Assembly (NCBI GenBank): GCA_946534455.1
Contig: CAMNCR010000116.1
Span: 1 to 7,082 of the forward strand
Direction: 5' to 3'
Length of the DNA stretch: 7,082 bases
DNA from: an uncultured Clostridia bacterium
Lineage (GTDB): Bacteria; Bacillota; Clostridia; Christensenellales; Aristaeellaceae
Of this stretch, positions 1-5,512 are shown piece by piece. The translations under genes were made by a program, and so were the position numbers. Numbering within the stretch: position 1 is the first letter of the stretch; each line of letters begins with the position of its first letter. The notes beneath the pieces are model-generated. The model was not told the origin of the DNA, made no database searches, and was given only the letters and a program-made list of their open reading frames with translations.

Positions 1-1075
1 CCTGCGCTCCGGCGGCGGCCTTCACGGCCTCCGGATCCGTCAGACCGTCCTCCTCCTGGGGCTTCCGGCTGAAGATCCGGCTCTTCCAGCCCCGGTCGGG
101 CTTCGGCTGGGCCTCCGCCTCCTGCTTCCGGCCGAAAATCCGGCTCACGTGGTTCTGATCGGTCACCTGCTGCATTTCCATCTGCTGCTGCCAGGCGGCC
201 ACGCTGCTCTCCGAGGCGGCTCTTCCGGCGGCCACCTGCCGGGCGGTCTGCGCCGGGCTTCCCGGCATGGCCGCGGGCCGGGCGGGACCGGGCTGGGCGC
301 TCTGCGCGCCCTGCTGCCGGGCCACCTGGGCGCTCTGCTGCTGCGCAATCATCTGCCGCTGCTGCGCCTCCCACATTTCCCGCTGCCGCGCCTGCTCCTG
401 CTGCCAGGCCATCTGCTGGGCCTCGTTCTGCTGCCGCTCCGCCCGCTGCTGCTCCCGCAGCCGTCCGGCCTGGCCCGTGACGATGGCCCGGATCCGGGCC
501 GGCGTCAGATTCAGGCTCATGAGCAGCAGGAAGGCCGTCGCCGCGAAGGTCAGCACGCCCCCCAGAAAGGATCCCAGAAAGCGATCCAGCGGCCAGGCAA
601 AAATGACGCCCACCGCGCCGCCGCTCCAGTGATGCGCCGCGCCGTCCCGATAGGCCCCATGAATGGCCTCGCCCCATTCACTGCCCGGGGACAGGGAGCC
701 GTAGGCGTTTTTCACATAGGTCAGATAGCCCGCCGTCGCCGTATGGGTGATCAGCACCAGAAAGGCGCAGAAAAAAATCATGGCCAGAAACGCGTACACC
801 CAGGGCATCACCGGCGCCCGGCGCTGCGTGGACCAGATCATCAGAATGCCCGCCCAGACCGGCAGAATCGGAATCAGATACGCGGCGCCTCCGCACAGAC
901 CGAAGCTGATTTCCCGCAGACCGGTAAAAATCTGCCCCTGCATCTGCAGGATCACCGCCAGAAAAATGACCACGCCCAGCGCGATCAGCGCCAGGCCGGC
1001 CAGAAAGCGGAGCGCCAGCGTATCCGCCGAATAGGTCGGGGCACGCCGTTTTCCCTCCGTCCGTTTTTGTGTCAT
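1..1075 (-). CDS. ftsK: DNA translocase FtsK/SpoIIIE family, N-terminal part (runs off the left edge)
   Basis: FtsK/SpoIIIE proteins are septum-anchored hexameric ATPases that pump chromosomal DNA during division or sporulation. The 358 residues visible hold the membrane anchor and the start of the linker; the RecA-like motor and gamma domain lie beyond the window. Hydrophobic segments sit at about residues 20-43, 57-81, 89-113 and 152-190, as in the FtsK 4TM domain. The stretch around 152-173 (GGAVGVIFAWPLDRFLGSFL) is the typical last-helix signature. Residues 208-303 form a highly charged, glutamine-rich, probably coiled or disordered linker, followed by two copies of SRIF(G/S)RK at 311-317 and 332-338. 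The ATG at 1075 is preceded by GGAGGA (complement of 1079-1084), only 3 bases away. The gene starts 24 bases after the stop of the upstream gene, so the two probably share an operon. The family call rests on the membrane domain and linker style, since the ATPase motifs are not in view. Confidence 0.85.
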   Translation of the reverse strand, partial: MTQKRTEGKRRAPTYSADTLALRFLAGLALIALGVVIFLAVILQMQGQIFTGLREISFGLCGGAAYLIPILPVWAGILMIWSTQRRAPVMPWVYAFLAMIFFCAFLVLITHTATAGYLTYVKNAYGSLSPGSEWGEAIHGAYRDGAAHHWSGGAVGVIFAWPLDRFLGSFLGGVLTFAATAFLLLMSLNLTPARIRAIVTGQAGRLREQQRAERQQNEAQQMAWQQEQARQREMWEAQQRQMIAQQQSAQVARQQGAQSAQPGPARPAAMPGSPAQTARQVAAGRAASESSVAAWQQQMEMQQVTDQNHVSRIFGRKQEAEAQPKPDRGWKSRIFSRKPQEEDGLTDPEAVKAAAGAQ

Positions 1076-1099
1076 AGGTCCTCCCATTTCTCTTCTACT

Positions 1100-2254
1100 T
1101 TATTCCTGGAGCAGCACGCAGCTCAGCAGGCCCTCCTCATCCGCGTAAAGGCACAGCCGGTGCTCTCCCCAGGCATAATAATCGCATTCACCCGCCGGCA
1201 CCCGCCACTGCTCCGCCGCTTCCTCCGTCACCGTCACGGTGGTTTCCGGCTCGCCCAGCTCCGCGCGCCAGGCCTCCTTCGCCGTTTGCCCGATCCGCAG
1301 TCCCCACACGCAGCCCTGATTGAGGCGGATTCCCTCCACCCGGCTGTTTTCCCAGTCCCGGGTCAGGTTATCCGTCAGCAGCTGCACCTGCTGAAAGTCC
1401 GCTCCCTCCAGCGAAAACAGGCGGCCTCCGGCATACAGATCCGGATCCGTCAGCAGGGGAAAGCGGTCCGTGATTTCCTGCAGGGCATCTCCCAGGCGGG
1501 CCGGGATATCCGGAAAGGCGCCCGCCTCCGTCATGCGCCGCAGCGCCTCCGCGGAGGCGGAATCCAGCCGCAGCTGCTGATCGATTCCCGCGCGCTCAAG
1601 CACGCTGCCCTCCCGCAGATCCAGATCCTCCTCCAGATCGCTCCAGGCCAGGCGCACCGATCCGGCATGCTCCGTCAGGGTGCTCAGCTGGCGGGCGGGG
1701 TAGAGAAGGATCAGCCCCGGCTTCGTCAGGCGGAAGCCCTCGGGCAGCGGCGTGAGCTCGCTGCTCTGCAGATGATCGCTCAGCTCGGGCGCGATTTTTT
1801 CCTCCAGCAGGGTCTCGATCCGGCCGCGCAGGGCCGCCTCGTCCCCGGTTAAGTCCGCCCAGGCGACCTGTCGCTCCTCGGCCAGATCCACCGTCGCCCA
1901 GGTCCAGGCATGCTCCCAGCGGCCCGTGTTCAGGGCGCCCTCCGCGGAAACCGCGCAGGAGAAGATGTCTCCCAGCACGCCGCCCTCCCAGGTCACCCGG
2001 AGGGAGCCGCCGGAAATCAGCTGGCTGATCCGGGTCAGGTAGTCCGGTATTTTCGTCTCCTCCCGGATCATTTCATTGATCCGGTCCAGCGCCTCCTCAT
2101 CCTTTCCGCCGGAAAGCACCGGATAGGCGAGGCTGTTTTCCATGAGCTCCAGCCCATCTGTTTCTATATGCCATTCCTCCGCGGGCGCCTGCCCCAGCAG
2201 ACCGCAGAGCGTCAGAACGCAGATCAGCATCACCGGAACACGGAGAATTTTCAT
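1100..2254 (-). CDS. secreted protein with probable DUF4163/DUF3298 (PdaC/RsiV-like) domain
   Basis: A 384-residue exported protein. Residues 1-25 are a signal peptide: basic start, hydrophobic core 6-20 and an APA cleavage motif at 23-25. C17 is not in a proper lipobox because L16 precedes it, so a soluble or wall-associated protein is more likely than a lipoprotein. Residues 36-100 (YPVLSG near 44, then a helix ending in INEMI) resemble DUF4163. Residues 110-215 (WTWATVDL, a helical stretch, then a GLILLYPA strand) resemble DUF3298; this pair occurs in PdaC and RsiV. The last 85 residues (GLRIGQTAKEAWRAELGEP, then a YYAWGEHRLCLYADEEG hairpin) look like a small separate domain of the kind seen in DUF4309 or stalk-type proteins. 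GGAGGAAGG (complement of 2261-2269) sits 6 bases before the ATG. It lies upstream of ftsK and probably shares its transcript. Family assignment is from memory of pattern; the cellular role is unknown. Confidence 0.8.
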   Translation of the reverse strand: MKILRVPVMLICVLTLCGLLGQAPAEEWHIETDGLELMENSLAYPVLSGGKDEEALDRINEMIREETKIPDYLTRISQLISGGSLRVTWEGGVLGDIFSCAVSAEGALNTGRWEHAWTWATVDLAEERQVAWADLTGDEAALRGRIETLLEEKIAPELSDHLQSSELTPLPEGFRLTKPGLILLYPARQLSTLTEHAGSVRLAWSDLEEDLDLREGSVLERAGIDQQLRLDSASAEALRRMTEAGAFPDIPARLGDALQEITDRFPLLTDPDLYAGGRLFSLEGADFQQVQLLTDNLTRDWENSRVEGIRLNQGCVWGLRIGQTAKEAWRAELGEPETTVTVTEEAAEQWRVPAGECDYYAWGEHRLCLYADEEGLLSCVLLQE

Positions 2255-2294
2255 GGTTTACCTTCCTCCATTCTCATGATGTGCCTCGTGTGCG

Positions 2295-2323
2295 AGTATA
2301 CATCACTTTTATTTGAAGGGCAA
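2295..2323 (-). promoter_or_regulatory. sigma-A-type promoter for the leftward gene pair
   Basis: On the minus strand, TTGCCC (complement of 2318-2323) is followed after exactly 17 bases by TATACT (complement of 2295-2300). Matches to consensus are 4/6 and 5/6. The predicted start of transcription is near 2288, giving a leader of about 34 bases before the ATG at 2254. It would drive the secreted protein and probably ftsK. Confidence 0.65.
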
Positions 2324-2336
2324 GCGCGGGCGCGTT

Positions 2337-2365
2337 TTGACATCGCCCCGTTCCTTCATTATAAT
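2337..2365 (+). promoter_or_regulatory. perfect-consensus sigma-A promoter for the small membrane protein
   Basis: TTGACA at 2337-2342 and TATAAT at 2360-2365 match consensus at every base with the optimal 17-base spacer. Transcription should start near 2372, giving a leader of roughly 38 bases. The -35 box lies back to back with the -35 of the divergent promoter, 13 bases apart. Those 13 bases contain an inverted GCGC-GG-GCGC, which could be a shared operator (inference only). Confidence 0.85.
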
Positions 2366-2395
2366 AACGGTACATTTCCCTGAATTGATCCGCCT

Positions 2396-2403
2396 GGGAG
2401 GAG
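2396..2403 (+). promoter_or_regulatory. ribosome binding site that fixes a TTG start
   Basis: GGGAGGAG lies 6 bases upstream of the TTG at 2410-2412. No ATG in this frame is as well placed, so the site decides the start. The upstream ATG at 2313 belongs to another frame and precedes the promoter's -10 box. Confidence 0.8.
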
Positions 2404-2409
2404 TTTGCC

Positions 2410-2997
2410 TTGAAACGCTGGAAAAAGCCGCTTCATCTGAGCCTGCGCCTGATCACCGGCATGCTGTGCGGCCTGCTGCTGATCCTCACCGGGGTGGCGC
2501 TGATCCTGGCCCGGCCGGATGCGCCCTCCGAATCCGCCCCGCAGCCGGTGCTGACCCAGGAGGCGCCCCTGACCGCCTCGGAGGAGCTGGAGCTGAAGGA
2601 TCTGGCGGAGCATTTTCCCGTTTCCTTCATGAGCTTTCTGTCCGGCTCCGGCCTGCAGTTTCTGTCGGCCTCCGTGGAAAGCGTTCCCTTTGAGGGGGGC
2701 TTCGGCCGCAGGCTCTTAAGCCGCTGGGGGACCGGGGAGGGAGAAACGGTTCTGCTGGAAAGCATCTATCCGGCCCGGGCCCTGTCCCTGATCACCGATC
2801 CCGCGTTTCACTTCAGCGGCGTCAGCGGGCCCACCCTCTTCGGCCAGCCCTCCGTGCGCATGGAGAGCGCCGATCACCTCCGCCTGCATCTTCAGACGGA
2901 AAGCGGGCTCTATGTCTGCACGCTTCCCCTGTCCGCCGCCGGCAGGCTCGGCGACCTGGTCCGGTCCCTTCAGCTGTTTTCCATTTCCCGGGAGTAA
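2410..2997 (+). CDS. small single-pass membrane protein of unknown function
   Basis: A 195-residue protein I do not recognise. The start is TTG at 2410, chosen for its strong ribosome binding site; it gives a basic amino end (MKRWKKP) followed by one hydrophobic segment at about residues 14-34 and then roughly 160 residues. By the positive-inside rule those residues should lie outside the membrane; an uncleaved anchor or a signal peptide are both possible. The outer part begins with a Pro/Ser/Glu-rich spacer (36-57) and continues as a mixed alpha/beta region without a motif I can name. There is a single cysteine in the outer part near residue 170. The gene is monocistronic: perfect promoter in front, terminator overlapping its stop, then the non-coding origin stretch. 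Unlike the later rightward genes its coding strand is C-rich rather than G-rich, as if it lay on the other side of the origin strand switch. Function cannot be inferred. Confidence 0.8.
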   Translation: MKRWKKPLHLSLRLITGMLCGLLLILTGVALILARPDAPSESAPQPVLTQEAPLTASEELELKDLAEHFPVSFMSFLSGSGLQFLSASVESVPFEGGFGRRLLSRWGTGEGETVLLESIYPARALSLITDPAFHFSGVSGPTLFGQPSVRMESADHLRLHLQTESGLYVCTLPLSAAGRLGDLVRSLQLFSISRE

Positions 2998-3015
2998 GAT
3001 CCGGGATCTTTTTTT
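2986..3015 (+). terminator. rho-independent terminator overlapping the stop codon
   Basis: TCCCGG (2986-2991) pairs with CCGGGA (3001-3006) around a 9-base loop that contains the TAA stop, and a T-rich run follows at 3007-3015. A shorter alternative hairpin, AAGATC with GATCTT (2996-3010), uses the same T run. Stems are short, so efficiency is uncertain. Confidence 0.6.
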
Positions 3016-3055
3016 CCCACTTTTCGCCGCTCTTCGATTTTCTCCGAATGCAGAA

Positions 3056-3071
3056 TGTTCCACGTGGAACA
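3056..3071. promoter_or_regulatory. parS: parS centromere site (ParB/Spo0J binding)
   Basis: TGTTCCACGTGGAACA is a perfect 16-bp palindrome. It matches the well-known bacterial parS sequence (TGTTTCACGTGAAACA consensus; B. subtilis sites are TGTTNCACGTGAAACA-like) except for two symmetric base changes. ParB/Spo0J dimers load here, spread, and recruit SMC to segregate sister origins. parS sites cluster around chromosomal origins, which agrees with dnaN/recF and the DnaA boxes nearby. Confidence 0.93.
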
Positions 3072-3090
3072 TTTTTTTTGATTCCCATCC

Positions 3091-3145
3091 GGAGAAGCCC
3101 GGCTCCGCCGGGGGTTCTCCGGGCCCCGAAGGGCGCCATTTCGGG
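3091..3145. repeat. two adjacent hairpins between parS and the DnaA boxes
   Basis: Bases 3091-3120 form one hairpin: GGAGAA and CCCGGC pair with GCCGGG and TTCTCC around a TCC loop, with only a small internal loop (G opposite GG). Directly after it, CCCGAA (3125-3130) pairs with TTCGGG (3140-3145) around a 9-base loop. Neither is followed by a T run on either strand, so they do not look like terminators. Their role is unknown: structured DNA at the origin, or part of a small RNA. Confidence 0.5.
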
Positions 3146-3146
3146 A

Positions 3147-3244
3147 TCATCCACCTTTTGAACAACTTTTCCACAATGTGGGATCGTTGAAAAATAAGCC
3201 TTTGCGGCCTGTGCAACGGAATGTCTGTGGAAAACTGTGAATTT
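3147..3244. promoter_or_regulatory. DnaA-box cluster 1 (degenerate boxes)
   Basis: Sites compared with the TTATNCACA / TTATCCACA consensus: TCATCCACC at 3147-3155 (+, two mismatches), TTTTCCACA at 3167-3175 (+, one mismatch), TTTTCCACA at 3226-3234 (minus strand, one mismatch) and AAATTCACA at 3236-3244 (minus strand, two mismatches). The last two are one base apart. TTTTCCACA recurs a third time at 3388-3396. The density, location beside parS and A/T richness support DnaA binding, but individual boxes are imperfect. Confidence 0.6.
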
Positions 3245-3305
3245 CGCAACAGTTTCTTTCACAAAGAATGCCACACCGTTTTGCACTTCCCGGGCGGACA
3301 CTCCC

Positions 3306-3334
3306 TTTTCAAAAATCTTCATCGATGCTATAAT
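3306..3334 (+). promoter_or_regulatory. extended -10 promoter for rimO-pgsA
   Basis: TATAAT at 3329-3334 is perfect and preceded by TG one base upstream (TGCTATAAT), an extended -10 element. TTTTCA at 3306-3311 is a 4/6 match to the -35 hexamer with a 17-base spacer. Transcription would start near 3341, leaving a leader of about 138 bases before the rimO start. DnaA-like boxes flank the promoter at 3226-3244 and 3388-3396, so DnaA could modulate it (inference). Confidence 0.75.
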
Positions 3335-3387
3335 CAACAGCGGTTTTGAAAGCCCATGATTTTAAACGCCTGAGCCCGGTCCCGCCC

Positions 3388-3396
3388 TGTGGAAAA
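3388..3396 (-). promoter_or_regulatory. DnaA-box-like site in the rimO leader
   Basis: The complement of 3388-3396 reads TTTTCCACA, identical to the boxes at 3167 and 3226. It lies about 50 bases downstream of the predicted rimO transcription start. Confidence 0.5.
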
Positions 3397-3478
3397 GTCG
3401 CAGGCCGGCCGCCCGGAGGACGACGGAGGCTCCGCGAGGCCCGGACAGGGCCCGACGGAGAAGCAGAAAGGAAAACAC

Positions 3479-4801
3479 GTGGAAAAATATAAGGTTGGCG
3501 CCATTTCCCTGGGCTGCAACAAAAATCGGGTGGATACGGAGGCGGCCCTCGGCCTGTTGAAAAGCTCCGGCTTTTTATTCACAGATCATCCACAGGAGGC
3601 GGATATTCTGCTGGTGAACACCTGCGGCTTTATCGAATCCGCCAAGCAGGAATCCATCGATACGATTCTGGAAATGGCCTCCTACAAGGAAACGGGCGCC
3701 TGCCGGCTGCTGGTGGTCACGGGATGCCTGGCCCAGCGGTATCAGGAGGAGCTGATGCGCGAAATTCCGGAGATTGATCTCCTGCTGGGGGTCAATCAGT
3801 ACGAATCCCTGCCGGAGGCCATCCGCAGGGCGCTGGACGGAAAGCGGATCAGCAGCTGTCAGGATGATTTCCATTATTTTGAGCAGTCCCGGGTGCTGAC
3901 CACCCCCTCCTATTCCGCCTATATCCGCATCGGCGAGGGATGCTCGAACCGCTGCTCCTTCTGCGCGATTCCGCTGATTCGCGGCCCCTATCGCAGCCGC
4001 GGGAAGGAACAGATTCTCAGCGAGATGCGCCAGCTGGCGGAAGCGGGGGTCCGGGAGCAGATTCTCGTGGCCCAGGATACGACAAAATACGGCGTCGATT
4101 TTCCCCAGCGGATCACCCTGGCCCAGCTGATGCGCGAGGCCGCGGAGACCGAGGGCCTTGAATGGCTCCGGGTGCTGTACTGCTATCCGGACGAAACCAC
4201 GGAGGAGCTGCTGGACCTGATCGCCGGTCATGACCGGATCTGCTCCTATCTGGATCTGCCGATTCAGCACATCAACTCGGACATTCTCCGCTCCATGCGG
4301 CGCCGCGGCACCCGGGAGGATATCGTCCGCTGCGTCCGGGGCGCCAGGGCCCGGGGGCTGACCCTCCGCACCAGCATCATCGTCGGCTATCCCGGAGAAA
4401 CCGAGGATCAGTTCCGGGAGCTGCTGGATTTCGTGGAGGAGGCGCAATTTGACAGATTGGGCGCTTTCATGTATTCTCCTGAGGAAGATACCCCGGCGGA
4501 AAAAATGCCAGACCAGATCCCGGAGGAAGTGAAGCAGGAGCGCTTCGACCGGCTGATGACGCTGCAGCAGCGCGTTTCGCTGGAGCGGAACCGGCTGCGC
4601 GTCGGCCAGAGCGAAAGGGTGCTGATCACGGATGTGGATCCCGGGCGGAAAACGGCCCTGGGCCGCAGCCAGCACGAGGCGCCGGAGACGGACGGAGAAA
4701 TCCTGATCCGCTATCACGGAGACGCTCCGGTCATCGGCCAGTTTGCCCGCGCCACCATCACCGAGGCCGGTCCCTACGATCTGACAGCAGAAATCAGGTG
4801 A
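3479..4801 (+). CDS. rimO: ribosomal protein uS12 methylthiotransferase RimO
   Basis: RimO is a cytosolic radical-SAM enzyme that adds a methylthio group to the beta carbon of a conserved aspartate in ribosomal protein S12. The amino-terminal MTTase domain carries its three cluster cysteines: C13 (SLGCNKN), C49 (NTCGF) and C83 (TGCLAQ). The radical-SAM CxxxCxxC motif is C155, C159, C162 within GCSNRCSFCAIPLIRG, a RimO rather than MiaB signature. A TRAM domain occupies about residues 372-440 (ALGRSQHEAPETDG). At 440 residues the length is normal. I chose the GTG at 3479, 6 bases after AAAGGA (3467-3472), because family homology begins right there. An in-frame GTG at 3389 would add 30 low-complexity residues and has no ribosome binding site. 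It is coupled to pgsA with a 4-base gap. ftsK-rimO-pgsA proximity is common in Firmicutes; lying just upstream of dnaN is not. Confidence 0.93.
   Translation: MEKYKVGAISLGCNKNRVDTEAALGLLKSSGFLFTDHPQEADILLVNTCGFIESAKQESIDTILEMASYKETGACRLLVVTGCLAQRYQEELMREIPEIDLLLGVNQYESLPEAIRRALDGKRISSCQDDFHYFEQSRVLTTPSYSAYIRIGEGCSNRCSFCAIPLIRGPYRSRGKEQILSEMRQLAEAGVREQILVAQDTTKYGVDFPQRITLAQLMREAAETEGLEWLRVLYCYPDETTEELLDLIAGHDRICSYLDLPIQHINSDILRSMRRRGTREDIVRCVRGARARGLTLRTSIIVGYPGETEDQFRELLDFVEEAQFDRLGAFMYSPEEDTPAEKMPDQIPEEVKQERFDRLMTLQQRVSLERNRLRVGQSERVLITDVDPGRKTALGRSQHEAPETDGEILIRYHGDAPVIGQFARATITEAGPYDLTAEIR
3575..3594 (+). promoter_or_regulatory. two DnaA boxes inside rimO
   Basis: TTATTCACA at 3575-3583 matches the TTATNCACA consensus exactly, and TCATCCACA at 3586-3594 has one mismatch; they are in the same orientation, 11 bases apart. 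They encode residues 33-38 of RimO. The leucine at residue 33 uses TTA, the only TTA codon I noticed in this GC-rich gene, which suggests that the DNA site itself is under selection. Confidence 0.6.
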
Positions 4802-4805
4802 GAAA

Positions 4806-5333
4806 ATGAATCTTCCCAACAGGCTCAGCATTCTTCGCGTACTGCTCATTCCTCCGATGGTGATTTTTCTGTATCTGTCCGGCAGCTGGTCCCGCTGGGC
4901 GGCGCTGGCGGTGTTCGTCATCGCGTCCCTGACGGATTTTCTGGACGGCCATCTGGCCCGGAAGAACAACTGGATCACCGATTTCGGAAAATTCATCGAT
5001 CCCCTGGCGGATAAGCTGCTGGTGCTTTCCGCGCTGATCATGATGATTCATCTCCGGCAGCTTCCCGCCTGGCTGGTGCTGGTGATTCTGGCCCGGGAGC
5101 TGGCCGTGGACGGCCTGCGGCTGGTGGCGGTCACGCAGGGAAAGGTCATCGCGGCCGGCATGCCCGGCAAGATCAAAACCTTTTCCCAGATGATCCTGAT
5201 CATCTTCCTGATGGCCACGGGCACGCCGGCCTTCTCCACCTGGCCCGGCGGCATTCTGGCAGGGTGGGTGGTGTGTATCACGATCTACAGCGGCATCGTC
5301 TATTTCACGCAGAACCGGTCCGTGTTCTCCTGA
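4806..5333 (+). CDS. pgsA: CDP-diacylglycerol--glycerol-3-phosphate 3-phosphatidyltransferase
   Basis: PgsA transfers a phosphatidyl group from CDP-diacylglycerol to glycerol-3-phosphate, the committed step to phosphatidylglycerol, and is an integral membrane enzyme. The CDP-alcohol phosphotransferase motif D-x2-D-G-x2-A-R-x8-G-x3-D-x3-D is complete: D44, D47, G48, A51, R52, G61, D65 and D69 (TDFLDGHLARK through FIDPLADK). Several hydrophobic segments surround it (about 9-25, 31-43, 70-82, 86-96, 125-140 and 146-165). The start MNLPNRLSILR is typical for the family and 175 residues is a normal length. The ATG lies 4 bases after the rimO stop, with AGGTGAG (4796-4802) overlapping that stop as ribosome binding site, so translation is probably coupled. 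In many Firmicutes cinA and recA follow; here dnaN follows instead. Substrate assignment within the family is inferred from the rimO-pgsA pairing and sequence style. Confidence 0.9.
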   Translation: MNLPNRLSILRVLLIPPMVIFLYLSGSWSRWAALAVFVIASLTDFLDGHLARKNNWITDFGKFIDPLADKLLVLSALIMMIHLRQLPAWLVLVILARELAVDGLRLVAVTQGKVIAAGMPGKIKTFSQMILIIFLMATGTPAFSTWPGGILAGWVVCITIYSGIVYFTQNRSVFS

Positions 5334-5336
5334 GGT

Positions 5337-5439
5337 TCATCCACAGGGCTGTGGATCATCCCGCGGAAGATGCACAGAATGATGCACACCCCTGCGCCTT
5401 GATTCAACGGAGCTTCAGACATTATTCACAGAATTCACA
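5337..5439. promoter_or_regulatory. oriC: DnaA-box cluster 2 upstream of dnaN (core of candidate oriC)
   Basis: Sites relative to TTATNCACA: TCATCCACA 5337-5345 (+, 1 mismatch), TGATCCACA on the complement of 5350-5358 (1 mismatch), AGATGCACA 5368-5376 (+, 2 mismatches), TGATGCACA 5380-5388 (+, 1 mismatch), TTATTCACA 5422-5430 (+, exact) and GAATTCACA 5431-5439 (+, 2 mismatches, abutting the exact box). The first two form an inverted pair, ATCCACAG-GG-CTGTGGAT. The last two pairs look like copies of one module: both read CACAGAAT, a second CACA, then CCCCT. A further weak box, TGATACACA on the complement of 5272-5280, lies in the end of pgsA. Such a cluster just before dnaN is where Firmicutes origins melt. 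Confidence 0.8.
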
Positions 5440-5500
5440 CCCCTTACGATTACGATAACGACTATTATCTTATATTATTATTATCATCAGCATCAGATCA
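5440..5500. other. candidate DNA unwinding element with DnaA-trio-like repeats
   Basis: Immediately after the last DnaA box comes CCCC (5440-5443), then a low-GC tract to about 5490 inside an otherwise GC-rich region. It begins with a 6-base repeat, TTACGA-TTACGA-TAACGA (5444-5461), continues with CTATTA (5462-5467) and reaches TTATTATTA (5475-5483) followed by TCATCAGCATCA. The order box, GC-rich patch, repeated trinucleotides, A/T tract matches the B. subtilis-type basal origin, where DnaA-trios (3'-GAT/AAT on the bound strand) are read as CTA/TTA on the other strand. The exact trio register is my inference; it is interrupted between 5468 and 5474. Confidence 0.65.
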
Positions 5501-5506
5501 GAAAGA

Positions 5507-5512
5507 AGAGGA
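5507..5512 (+). promoter_or_regulatory. ribosome binding site of dnaN
   Basis: AGAGGA, within an AGAAGAGGATG purine run, sits 6 bases before the ATG at 5519 and supports that start over the in-frame ATG at 5531. I found no convincing dnaN promoter; TATATT at 5471-5476 could serve as a -10 but has no good -35. Confidence 0.65.

Larger units (their letters stand above)
2998..3478. other. 481-base non-coding stretch: candidate origin subregion 1 and rimO leader
   Basis: No convincing gene lies here. In order it holds the T run of a terminator, a perfect parS palindrome (3056-3071), an 8-T run (3072-3079), two adjacent hairpins (3091-3145), DnaA-box-like 9-mers (3147-3244), the rimO promoter (3306-3334), one more DnaA-like 9-mer (3388-3396) and a very GC-rich leader with the palindrome GGCCGGCC (3403-3410). 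The segment 3160-3360 is clearly richer in A and T than the surrounding genes. Short open frames crossing it on either strand lack ribosome binding sites and recognisable products. I recognise no riboswitch in the rimO leader. Confidence 0.7.

Noticed and set aside
149..1852. Long open frame on the plus strand (567 codons) opposite ftsK and the secreted protein
   Set aside because: Its product is low-complexity Arg/Pro/Gln/His-rich, it spans two real genes on the other strand, and it has no recognisable family; it is an antisense shadow of GC-rich coding sequence.
2313..2693. Plus-strand open frame starting at ATG 2313
   Set aside because: It starts upstream of the -10 box of the only promoter, is out of frame with the anchored protein and has no ribosome binding site.
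3389..3478. Amino-terminal extension of RimO from a GTG at 3389
   Set aside because: There is no ribosome binding site before it, the added 30 residues are low complexity, and RimO homology begins at the GTG at 3479, which has a proper site.
3471..3486. Second parS site around the CACGTG at 3476-3481
   Set aside because: The right half resembles parS but the left half does not match at all; the same holds for the bare CACGTG at 146-151 in ftsK.
3575..5041. Long open frame on the minus strand (488 codons) opposite rimO and pgsA
   Set aside because: It lies antisense to two unmistakable enzymes and crosses their junction; no ribosome binding site or family signature was seen.
5338..5358. Terminator after pgsA (ATCCACAG-GG-CTGTGGAT)
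   Set aside because: The loop is very short and no T run follows; the symmetry is better explained by two inverted DnaA boxes.
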